Origin: Bacillus glycinifermentans
GTDB taxonomy: Bacteria; Bacillota; Bacilli; Bacillales; Bacillaceae
DNA: 33,892 nucleotides
Assembly (NCBI RefSeq): GCF_001042475.2
Contig: NZ_LECW02000010.1
Location: 1-33,892, forward strand
Direction of reading: 5' to 3'
Made by a program: the position numbers and the translations under genes. Positions 7,779 to 14,108 of this stretch are shown in pieces. Within the stretch, counting starts at the first letter, position 1; each line of letters opens with the position of its first letter. The notes beneath the pieces were generated by a model. The model searched no databases. It was not told the DNA's origin and was given only the letters and a program-made list of their open reading frames with translations.

Positions 7779-8390
7779 ATGAAGATTGCGCTTTTTGGAG
7801 GTACAGGCCGTGTCGGACGAGCTTTTCTAAATCGGCTTGCAGCAGACGGCAGACATTCAGTCTACGCTCTTGTCCGTTCAGAGCATCCAAATCTGCCGAA
7901 TACATGCTGCCGGACGCTTTCGGGAAACGCAAGAAACCCGGATGACGCTCAAGCTTTAATAAGAGAAGCCGACATCGTTGTCAGCTGTTTAAATACAGAT
8001 GGAGACGATACATTGTCCGTCTCCATCCAAAACATCATAGGCGCCATGAATGAACAAAACAAAAAAAGGCTGATCACAATCGGAACCGCCGGAATTTTAA
8101 ATTCGAGGCAAAATCCGTCAATTTACCGCTTTGAATCAAAAAGGCGCTCAACTCGTGCGGCAAAAGAACATGCCGACGTGTATGAGCGCCTCGTGAAAAC
8201 AGATCTGGACTGGACAATCGTCTGCCCGACCTATCTTCCCGATGGTCCGGCAAGTGAAAGGTACCGGGTTGAGCGTGATTTCTTGCCGATCAATGGCAAA
8301 GAGATTACAACCGGCGACACCGCCCACTTTCTTTACACACAGCTGGAATGCGGCCGGTTTATCCGCGCGCGGGCCGGACTGGCTTATTGA
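7779..8390 (+). CDS. yheG: NAD(P)-binding protein YheG
   Basis: The 203-residue protein opens with a Rossmann loop, IALFGGTGRVGRAFL (residues 3-17), and resembles the NAD(P)H-binding PF13460 family (atypical short-chain dehydrogenases related to flavin/biliverdin reductases). The motif DWTIVCPTYLPDGP near residue 145 is typical of the substrate side of this family. The usual YxxxK catalytic pair is not evident, so it may bind a nucleotide without classical dehydrogenase activity. AGGAGG (7765-7770) supports the start. It converges with bmrD, with only ten bases between stop codons. Its physiological substrate is unknown. Confidence 0.85.
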   Translation: MKIALFGGTGRVGRAFLNRLAADGRHSVYALVRSEHPNLPNTCCRTLSGNARNPDDAQALIREADIVVSCLNTDGDDTLSVSIQNIIGAMNEQNKKRLITIGTAGILNSRQNPSIYRFESKRRSTRAAKEHADVYERLVKTDLDWTIVCPTYLPDGPASERYRVERDFLPINGKEITTGDTAHFLYTQLECGRFIRARAGLAY

Positions 8391-8400
8391 ACGCCGGGAC

Positions 8401-10422
8401 TCACCCCACAAGCGTTCCCCGTCCTTTTTGGAGCTCATACATTTGATAATATTGCCCTTTTTGTTTCATGAGCTCCTCATGATTGCCCTTTTCGATGATC
8501 CGCCCTTTATCAAGCACAAGAATTTGATCAGCGTTTTTGATGGTTGACAGCCTGTGAGCGATGATAAAGGTCGTGCGCCCTTTTTTGACAACGTCAAGCG
8601 CCTTTTGGATCACGGCTTCTGTTTCGGTATCGATATTGGCCGTTGCCTCGTCCAGCACGAGAATGGCCGGATCAAAGGCGAGCGCCCTTGCAAATGAAAT
8701 GAGCTGCCTTTCTCCCGAGGAGAGGGTGCTGCCTTTTTCAATGACCGGCTCGTCAAACCCTTTAGGCAAGTGGGCAAGCAGTTTGTCAGCCCCTACATGC
8801 TTTAATGCGGCTTCAATCTGCTCTTTTGTAATCTCTTCATTTTCAAGGCTGACATTCGAAGCAATCGTACCGGAAAACAGGTAGGGGTCCTGAAGCACGA
8901 TGCCCATTTGCTGTCTGATGTCCTGCCGCGGCCGATCATAAATACTTGTTCCGTCGATTTTGACATCGCCTTTTTGGATATCGTAAAAGCGGAAAAGAAC
9001 GTTCATAATCGAGCTTTTGCCTGAGCCAGTATGACCGACCAATGCAACGGTTTCACCCTGTTTCGCCTCGAATGAAATGTTTTTTAATACATATTCCCCG
9101 TCATCGCCGTACCGAAATGAGACATCCTCGAACACAACGTGCCCTTTTACCCTGTCTCCGCTCGTCTCTTCAACATCAACACCCGGTTCATCCAAAAGCC
9201 GGAATACACGCTCAGATGATACCCTCGCAAGCTCAAGCTTCGGAAATTGGTTGACGATCCCGGTAATCGGCTCAAACAGCCGGGTCACGTAATCGACAAA
9301 TGCATAAAGAACGCCGATCGAAATCATTCCTTCTGCATTGAGCGCCGCTCCTCCGAAGTACCAGATTAAAACAGCGATCATAACTTTTTGCAGAACGCCG
9401 ACAAGGTTATGCGACATCAGCGAATTCAAATTGAGCATTTTATTTTGATAACGGAAGTGGCTGTCGTTTAATTCTTCAAATTCGCGCATGATGTCCTTTT
9501 GGCGGCGGAATACCTGAATGATCGGCATTCCTTGAATCGCCTCATTCATGTTGGCGTTAATCTCGCTGTTGATCGATCTGAGTTTATGATTAAAGCCTGA
9601 CGCAAATTTGCGGTAGAAGGCCGCCCAAACCGCAATCAGCGGCAATATGATCAGGCAGGGGGCCGCAAGTCGGGCGTCAAGCATAAACAAAGCTGCAAAA
9701 ATCCCGGCCAGATATATCATGTTGGTCACAAACGTCGACAGGACGGTAACGTACAGGTCGCGGATCGCTTCCGTATCATTCGTTACCCGCGCGACAATTT
9801 TACCGGCCGGCGAATTGTCAAAATAGCGGACAGGCAGCCTTTGAATGTTGGCAAAAACATCCTGGCGCATCTTCTGAATAATGCGGTTGGCGCTCATCTG
9901 CAAAAGATAGAATTGCCCGTAATGAAAAAAGATCGAGACGATAAGAAGTCCGAGGTACAGCAATACGAGCGACAAAAGCCCTTTGATTTCAGGTTCGTAA
10001 AATGAGAAAACTTCAGACGCCGACAGACGGACGGCCGGAAAGGATTCAGTCTGTCCTCCGCCCGTGATCCGTAATGCTCCGTCCTTTACCGTCCTTTTTC
10101 CATCAAAAGGAACGGCTTCATCTACGAAATAATACGCCATGCCGACTTGGAAAACGCGGACCTCCTTCCGCTTGTTAAGCGTTGAATTTGCTCTGTCCTC
10201 CCTGACGTATTCCCTTCCTTTATAGGAAACTGTATATTCGCTCTTTTCCGAGACTTCATACCACGGTTTTTCAATCCCCAAAATATGGTCGTCAATCATT
10301 TTCTTGCCGATCATCGGCCCTGTCAGCTCGGCTGCGACGGCCACCGCGAGCATCAAGAGGGCGCAGATCAAAATGCGTTTATAAGAAAGTGCATATTGAA
10401 AAAGCCGTTTTCCGGTCTTCAT
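8401..10422 (-). CDS. bmrD: Heterodimeric multidrug ABC exporter subunit BmrD
   Basis: A 673-residue half-transporter with an N-terminal membrane domain of six helices and a C-terminal ATPase. Between the first two helices (about residues 45-130) is a charged extracytoplasmic insert, as in BmrD of B. subtilis. Walker A is GHTGSGKSS (463-471) and Walker B ends ILVLDEAT with the catalytic Glu592, so this subunit carries the active Glu. Its own signature is the non-canonical LSSGERQ, so it completes the degenerate site with BmrC. It exports drugs and dyes, including ribosome-targeting antibiotics. The ATG overlaps the bmrC stop (ATGA), giving coupled translation. Expression depends on the leader upstream of bmrC. 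Confidence 0.93.
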   Translation of the reverse strand: MKTGKRLFQYALSYKRILICALLMLAVAVAAELTGPMIGKKMIDDHILGIEKPWYEVSEKSEYTVSYKGREYVREDRANSTLNKRKEVRVFQVGMAYYFVDEAVPFDGKRTVKDGALRITGGGQTESFPAVRLSASEVFSFYEPEIKGLLSLVLLYLGLLIVSIFFHYGQFYLLQMSANRIIQKMRQDVFANIQRLPVRYFDNSPAGKIVARVTNDTEAIRDLYVTVLSTFVTNMIYLAGIFAALFMLDARLAAPCLIILPLIAVWAAFYRKFASGFNHKLRSINSEINANMNEAIQGMPIIQVFRRQKDIMREFEELNDSHFRYQNKMLNLNSLMSHNLVGVLQKVMIAVLIWYFGGAALNAEGMISIGVLYAFVDYVTRLFEPITGIVNQFPKLELARVSSERVFRLLDEPGVDVEETSGDRVKGHVVFEDVSFRYGDDGEYVLKNISFEAKQGETVALVGHTGSGKSSIMNVLFRFYDIQKGDVKIDGTSIYDRPRQDIRQQMGIVLQDPYLFSGTIASNVSLENEEITKEQIEAALKHVGADKLLAHLPKGFDEPVIEKGSTLSSGERQLISFARALAFDPAILVLDEATANIDTETEAVIQKALDVVKKGRTTFIIAHRLSTIKNADQILVLDKGRIIEKGNHEELMKQKGQYYQMYELQKGRGTLVG

Positions 10423-12173
10423 GCCACAGTCCCCCCTTCTTCCCCTGAAGGCAGCTTCTGTGCTTCATACTGCTCAAAATACCAGCCTTTCCCTTCGATC
10501 AGCTCTTCATGCGTTCCGCGCTCTGAGATTTTGCCGTCCTCCAGGACGAGGATGAAATCGGCATGCTCGACCGCTGACATGCGGTGCGAGGTAATAAAAG
10601 TCGTTTTTCCTTTCCGGTTTTGGCGGATGTTTTGGATAATCGCCGCTTCCGTTTTCGCATCCACCGCTGACAGCGAATCGTCCAAAATTAAAATATGGGG
10701 GTTGGCGATCAAAGCTCTCGCGATTGAAATCCGCTGCTTTTGTCCGCCTGATAATGCCACTCCCTTCTCGCCGACCATCGTTTCAAGCCCCTCGGATAAA
10801 AGCTCAATATCCTTTTCCAAATGGGCGGCCCGAATCACGTTCTCTACTTCCTGTTCTTTTGCCCGTAATCCGCCGAATAAAATGTTCTCTTTTACCGTTT
10901 TTGAAAACAGCACATGGTCCTGGGGCACGTATCCGATCCAGCTATACAGCTGATCAAGCGGCAGACGCTCGATCGGCACTCCGGAAATGCTGATCGTCCC
11001 CTCCCCTTCCGGATACTGTCGTAAAAGCTGTTTGATCAATGTCGTTTTTCCGCTCCCCGTCTTCCCTACGATTCCAACGGTCTGTCCCTTTAAAACCGTG
11101 CATGAAATCCCGGAAAGATTGCGCGAGCTTGAGCTTGGGTACGTAAAGCTGACCTTGTCAAAGACGATATCTCCGGGTTCGGCTGTTTCAGGATGTGGTG
11201 CTTCTTTCACATCAGGCTGATAGCGAAGCGTTTCATTTACCCTGTCGAGCGATGCATTCCCTCTCTGCATAATATTGATCAGCTCGCCAATCGCGAACAT
11301 CGGCCAGATCAGCATCCCCAAGTATACGTTGAAGGAGACGAGCTCCCCAAGCGTAAGCTGGCTGCGGAATACAAGGTAAGCCCCATACCCCAAACCGATT
11401 AAATAGCTGATTCCGACAAGCAGCTTCACCGTCGGCTCGAACAGCGAATCGATCAGCGCGACCTTCATGTTTTTTTGATAAACATCGGCCGTCATGCTGT
11501 TAAACCGCCTGACATCGTTTTTCTCCTGAACATATGCCCTGATCACCCGTACACCTGATACAGATTCAAGCACTTGATCATTTAGATCGCCAAACGCTTT
11601 CTGCGCTTCTGTAAAACGTTGATGGATTTTCCCCCCGTATATACTGATCGCCGCAGCCATCAACGGAAGGGGGATGATCGATGCAAGCGTCAGCTTCCAG
11701 CTGATCAAAAATCCCATCGTAAACAGAATCGTCAGCATAAACATGGTTGAGTCCACAAGCGTCAATATTCCGAAACCCGCCGTCATCGAAATCGCTTTTA
11801 AATCGTTTGTCGCCCTCGCCATCAAATCCCCTGTTCGGTTCTTTTCGTAAAACGGGGGCGTCATCTTTAACAAATGCCCCATCAGCTTTGACCTGAGGAT
11901 TTTTTCGATCAGATTCGCCCCGCCGAAAAGCTGATACATCCAATTGTATGACAGCATGTAAACAACGAGCGAGAGCCCGATCAATAAACCGATATAACCG
12001 AGCATCCGCATCGGCGAAAAAGCGCCTGACTGCATATCGTCAATAGCATTTCCGAGCAGTTTCGGCGGAAACATCTCAAGTACATTTACGATTAACAACA
12101 GGACGATCGCGATCGTATAGCGCCGCCATGCGTTTTTAAAAAACCAGCCGAGCTTCCATAATACAGAAAACAT
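10419..12173 (-). CDS. bmrC: Heterodimeric multidrug ABC exporter subunit BmrC
   Basis: The start is the ATG at 12173 (MFSVLWKLGWFFKNAW), preceded by AAAAAGGAGAGG; starts further upstream lack a good site. The 584-residue product has six membrane helices and an ATPase with Walker A GIVGKTGSGKTT, a canonical signature LSGGQKQRIS, and a Walker B ending ILILDDS, where Asp499 replaces the catalytic Glu. The switch histidine is in FITSHR. This pattern makes BmrC the partner with the degenerate catalytic position that supplies a good signature to the BmrD site. It is first in the bmrC-bmrD operon, behind an attenuator leader. Confidence 0.93.
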   Translation of the reverse strand: MFSVLWKLGWFFKNAWRRYTIAIVLLLIVNVLEMFPPKLLGNAIDDMQSGAFSPMRMLGYIGLLIGLSLVVYMLSYNWMYQLFGGANLIEKILRSKLMGHLLKMTPPFYEKNRTGDLMARATNDLKAISMTAGFGILTLVDSTMFMLTILFTMGFLISWKLTLASIIPLPLMAAAISIYGGKIHQRFTEAQKAFGDLNDQVLESVSGVRVIRAYVQEKNDVRRFNSMTADVYQKNMKVALIDSLFEPTVKLLVGISYLIGLGYGAYLVFRSQLTLGELVSFNVYLGMLIWPMFAIGELINIMQRGNASLDRVNETLRYQPDVKEAPHPETAEPGDIVFDKVSFTYPSSSSRNLSGISCTVLKGQTVGIVGKTGSGKTTLIKQLLRQYPEGEGTISISGVPIERLPLDQLYSWIGYVPQDHVLFSKTVKENILFGGLRAKEQEVENVIRAAHLEKDIELLSEGLETMVGEKGVALSGGQKQRISIARALIANPHILILDDSLSAVDAKTEAAIIQNIRQNRKGKTTFITSHRMSAVEHADFILVLEDGKISERGTHEELIEGKGWYFEQYEAQKLPSGEEGGTVA

Positions 12174-12189
12174 TGATATCCTCTCCTTT

Positions 12190-12246
12190 TTAGCCGCCTT
12201 CAAGCTTTTCCTTACAGTCATTGATCTCGCGTCTTACATTTGGCAT
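12190..12246 (-). CDS. 18-residue ORF immediately upstream of bmrC
   Basis: ATG preceded by AAAGGAGG with an eight-base spacer, encoding MPNVRREINDCKEKLEGG, and ending 16 bases before the bmrC ATG. The strong ribosome binding site and tight spacing suggest it is translated and may couple to bmrC. It lies downstream of both leader terminators, so it would be made only on read-through. It overlaps the last codons of a 66-residue ORF in another frame. No function can be assigned. Confidence 0.4.
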   Translation of the reverse strand: MPNVRREINDCKEKLEGG

Positions 12247-12434
12247 AACCCATTCCTCCTTTTGAAATATTCGAAAATCTGGCCGTTTTCGGCCGGCTTT
12301 TCATCTATTAGAAAAACACTCGCGCCCCGGGTCGGAAGACGGAATGTTTTTTCTCCGAAAAAAAAGACACGCCGGTTATGCAGCATGCCTTTTTGACATA
12401 AAAAAGGCGCATGTACGAAAGATGAACGTGACAT
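12234..12434 (-). CDS. 66-residue leader ORF (alternative bmrB/yheJ candidate)
   Basis: This ORF starts inside the 5' arm of the first leader terminator, with GAGG eight bases upstream of its ATG. The product is basic with a run of aromatic residues (VFFFGEKTFRL). B. subtilis bmrB, as I recall it, is a basic leader peptide of about 54 residues in front of bmrCD, and this ORF is nearer that length than the 26-residue ORF upstream. Against it: it runs through both terminator hairpins, so composition may simply reflect structured RNA. I cannot decide which is the true bmrB equivalent. Confidence 0.35.
   Translation of the reverse strand: MSRSSFVHAPFLCQKGMLHNRRVFFFGEKTFRLPTRGASVFLIDEKPAENGQIFEYFKRRNGLCQM
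12358..12394 (-). terminator. Second bmrCD leader terminator (T2)
   Basis: On the minus strand AAAAAGGCATGC (12394-12383) pairs with GCGTGTCTTTTT (12372-12361) over a 10-base loop, using two G-U pairs that would be A-C mismatches on the other strand, followed by a run of eight T. The strand-specific pairing shows it acts in the bmrCD direction. Confidence 0.7.
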
Positions 12435-12442
12435 GCGCCTTT
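12401..12442 (-). terminator. First bmrCD leader terminator (T1)
   Basis: A perfect 12-bp stem, AAAGGCGCATGT (12442-12431) with ACATGCGCCTTT (12414-12403), 16-base loop, followed by T residues. Its 3' arm can instead pair with the 5' arm of T2: GCCTTTTT (12408-12401) with AAAAAGGC (12394-12387), a mutually exclusive antiterminator that breaks both terminators. Confidence 0.85.
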
Positions 12443-12466
12443 CCTCTATTGTTTAAATGGAAAAGG

Positions 12467-12547
12467 TCAATCATGAGCCGGAAGGTATAAAGCCGTCACG
12501 CTGCGATTCAGTTGTCCGTTATGTGATGCATTGATTTTCCTGATCAT
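12467..12547 (-). CDS. 26-residue leader peptide of bmrCD
   Basis: ATG preceded by ATGGAGGG with a six-base spacer. The product begins MIRKINASHNGQLNRS and ends LYLPAHD. It starts about 25 bases downstream of a good promoter and ends 25 bases before terminator T1. This is the classical place for a leader peptide whose translation controls attenuation. bmrCD of B. subtilis is known to be controlled by translation of a leader peptide (BmrB) with alternative terminator and antiterminator folds, induced by ribosome-targeting antibiotics. Whether this short ORF is the BmrB equivalent is inference. Confidence 0.55.
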   Translation of the reverse strand: MIRKINASHNGQLNRSVTALYLPAHD

Positions 12548-12579
12548 GACGTTACCCTCCATTCTTATTAATATTTTCC

Positions 12580-12608
12580 ATCTTATAGCACGGCCTTTTA
12601 TTTGTCAA
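12580..12608 (-). promoter_or_regulatory. Sigma-A promoter of the bmrCD leader
   Basis: TTGACA (plus-strand 12603-12608), a 17-base spacer and TAAGAT (12580-12585), read on the minus strand. The -35 is perfect and the spacing ideal. Confidence 0.7.
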
Positions 12609-12658
12609 TTTGATTTTTCATCAATCGGGAGACTTTCGATTCATATTCCCGTATTTTC

Positions 12659-12683
12659 GTTAGATTTTTTTAAAAGCGGGTAA
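12659..12683 (+). promoter_or_regulatory. Sigma-B-like promoter of nhaX
   Basis: GTTAGA, a 13-base spacer and GGGTAA resemble the general-stress sigma-B elements GTTTAA and GGGTAT. I recall nhaX as a sigma-B-controlled gene in B. subtilis, which agrees. Confidence 0.55.
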
Positions 12684-12719
12684 ATGTAAGTAAATCCATT
12701 CTGGAAAGGAATGATCAAT

Positions 12720-13214
12720 GTGTTCAAAGCTGACCGGATCATTGTCGCGTTCGACGGAAAAAACGATAGTAAAAAAGCGCTGAAAAAAGCGATCGACCTC
12801 TCCAAAAGGCTCGGCGCCGAACTGACGGTCGCTCACGTCCATGAACCGAGGCAAACCATGGTAAACGAACAAAGGCCGGCCGCAGGCACGGCTTATATTT
12901 ACGGCGGCATCCCAAGCGTTCCCCCTGTCCCGCATGATTCAGACATTGCCGGAGAACCCGTCATTTACGAGGACAGTGCCGAAGAAGCGATCGCAGCGGC
13001 AAAAATCATTTTAAACGAGCATCAGCTTGACGCGGAAATCGAAATTTTGGAAGGCGACCCGGCAAAGGCCGTTCTCAAACACGCCGAACACATCGGCGCC
13101 GATCTCGTCATCACGGGAAGCCGCGACCAAAACCGCCTGAAAAAACTGCTGTTCGGAAGCGTCAGCGATAAGATTACCGCCAAATCGGAAATTCCGGTGC
13201 TGATCGTGAAGTAA
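12720..13214 (+). CDS. nhaX: Universal stress protein family NhaX
   Basis: The start is set at the GTG at 12720 because AAAGGA (12705-12710) is nine bases upstream; the ATG at 12711 directly abuts it. The product of 164 residues begins MFKADRIIVAFDG and has the UspA fold: an N-terminal strand-loop with Asp, and the C-terminal nucleotide loop GSRDQNRLKKLLFGSVS near residue 135. In ATP-binding members this loop reads GxxGx9GS; here the second Gly is Asp, so nucleotide binding may be altered. An insert around residues 45-85 is Pro/Gly-rich. The gene is named for its proximity to nhaC in B. subtilis; here it is separated from nhaC by 6 kb. A sigma-B-like promoter lies upstream. Confidence 0.87.
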   Translation: MFKADRIIVAFDGKNDSKKALKKAIDLSKRLGAELTVAHVHEPRQTMVNEQRPAAGTAYIYGGIPSVPPVPHDSDIAGEPVIYEDSAEEAIAAAKIILNEHQLDAEIEILEGDPAKAVLKHAEHIGADLVITGSRDQNRLKKLLFGSVSDKITAKSEIPVLIVK

Positions 13215-13247
13215 GAGAGGCCGGATGTTTTTCCGGCCCTCTTTCTC
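13214..13247 (+). terminator. Intrinsic terminator after nhaX
   Basis: GAGGCCGGA pairs with TCCGGCCCTC (one bulged base), followed by TTTCTCTT. Confidence 0.8.
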
Positions 13248-13248
13248 T

Positions 13249-13650
13249 TAAAATCTTCTTTTCTTTTTTCATAATCCGGTCTCCCAAAACGATTGCGATC
13301 AACACCCGATACAATGACCGCATGTACTGCAGAAAAACTCCCCACAACGCTCACTCCCGGTCTGTTCCGAAACTATAAATCTATTCATTCCTAATATTAC
13401 ACAAGACTCCCTGAAATCCTCCCTTTGTGAGCCCCCTGCACTGCCCTGTATCCCCGCCGGATTCCTCTTGTCCATGATCTTTAGCGGCCCTACGCCCAAA
13501 TCCAAATCAAGGAAAATAGGCTTTCACATCAGTAACAATCACCTAACAAGTCTCATAGTTTGATCTTGAAAGTGCCCGGGGTATTTCGTTCATTTTTTTG
13601 TGTTCTGATTTTTTTAAAAAACTGTTTTTAATATGGGGAGGATTATATCA
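13249..13650. other. Intergenic region upstream of the bacteriocin precursor
   Basis: About 400 bases with no credible gene. Its middle (13400-13520) is rich in C on the plus strand and may be a decayed sequence. The last 60 bases are very AT-rich and should hold the precursor promoter, but I see no clear -35/-10 pair; the best is TTGAAA near 13566 with a poor -10. A minus-strand reading frame here ends in CSTCGHCIGC but has no ribosome binding site. Confidence 0.5.
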
Positions 13651-13998
13651 ATGCAACATTTTCATGACGAACTGCAATCATTGGGAATGGATCATTTTCA
13701 TGTGGATGAGATGACGGCTTTGGATCCTGGCCGCCACCATGAGAATATGAATGCGAAACACTGTGCAAGCTGTTGGAGTTGCGGAAGCTGTGCGAGTTGT
13801 GCGAGTTGCTGGAGCTGCGGAAGCTGCGGAAGCTGCGCGAGCTGTGCGAGTTGTGCGAGCTGCTGGAGTTGTGCGAGCTGTTGGAGCTGTTCAAGTTGCT
13901 GGAGCTGCGCGAGCTGTTGGAGCTGTGCGAGTTGCTGGAGCTGTGCGAGTTGCGCCGGTCATTGCTGCGGAAGCTGCTGGCACGGAGGCATGTATTAG
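13651..13998 (+). CDS. Heterocycloanthracin/sonorensin-type bacteriocin precursor
   Basis: The ATG at 13651 is chosen because GGGGAGG (13635-13641) is nine bases upstream. The 115-residue peptide has a 37-residue leader (MQHFHDELQSLGMDHFHVDE onward), without Cys and with the F-x-x-ELQ-x-L type motif of this family, and a 78-residue core. The core opens with 21 uninterrupted Cys-X-Ser triplets, X being Ala (10), Trp (7), Gly (3) or Ser (1), then CAG-HC-CGS-CWHGGMY. It has 25 Cys in all. Cys and Ser are substrates for conversion to thiazol(in)e and oxazol(in)e rings by the enzymes encoded next door. The family is known from B. anthracis/cereus (heterocycloanthracin) and B. sonorensis (sonorensin). 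The codon 9-mers keep other frames open, but only this one matches the enzymes. Confidence 0.93.
   Translation: MQHFHDELQSLGMDHFHVDEMTALDPGRHHENMNAKHCASCWSCGSCASCASCWSCGSCGSCASCASCASCWSCASCWSCSSCWSCASCWSCASCWSCASCAGHCCGSCWHGGMY
13762..13950 (+). repeat. Tandem 9-base repeat coding for Cys-X-Ser (21 units)
   Basis: Each unit is TG(T/C)-NNN-AG(C/T), encoding Cys, a variable residue and Ser. Units alternate loosely between TGGAG and GCGAG forms. From about unit 11 the pattern settles into Cys-Ala-Ser / Cys-Trp-Ser pairs of 18 bases, suggesting recent duplication of an 18-base unit. Confidence 0.9.
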
Positions 13999-14008
13999 AA
14001 GGAGACTG

Positions 14009-14036
14009 CCCCTGCCGATATGCCGCAGGGGTTCCT
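14009..14036 (+). terminator. Hairpin between precursor and maturation genes
   Basis: CCCCTGC pairs with GCAGGGG across a 9-base loop, followed by the T-poor tail TTCCTCT. It looks like a weak or leaky terminator that would let precursor mRNA outnumber the enzyme mRNA. It could equally be a 3'-end stabiliser. Confidence 0.5.
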
Positions 14037-14063
14037 CTATCATAATGGACAAACAAAATTACA

Positions 14064-14069
14064 TATAAT
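14064..14069 (+). promoter_or_regulatory. Possible internal -10 element for the maturation genes
   Basis: A perfect TATAAT lies 40 bases before the maturation-protein ATG. No convincing -35 is found at the right distance, so this is a weak call. Confidence 0.25.
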
Positions 14070-14108
14070 GGTATGTCTCGTTTTCAGATCATCATAAGGA
14101 GGAACAGC

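Noticed and set aside
13299..13505. Minus-strand frame ending in CSTCGHCIGC, which resembles a short Cys-X-X bacteriocin core
   Set aside because: It starts with TTG without a ribosome binding site, the internal ATG codons also lack one, the leader does not resemble that of the real precursor, and only four closely spaced Cys are present.
13643..14068. Long open frames in the other two plus-strand frames and on the minus strand over the bacteriocin repeat
   Set aside because: They are a result of the 9-base repeat, which keeps all frames open; none has a ribosome binding site or a fitting leader.
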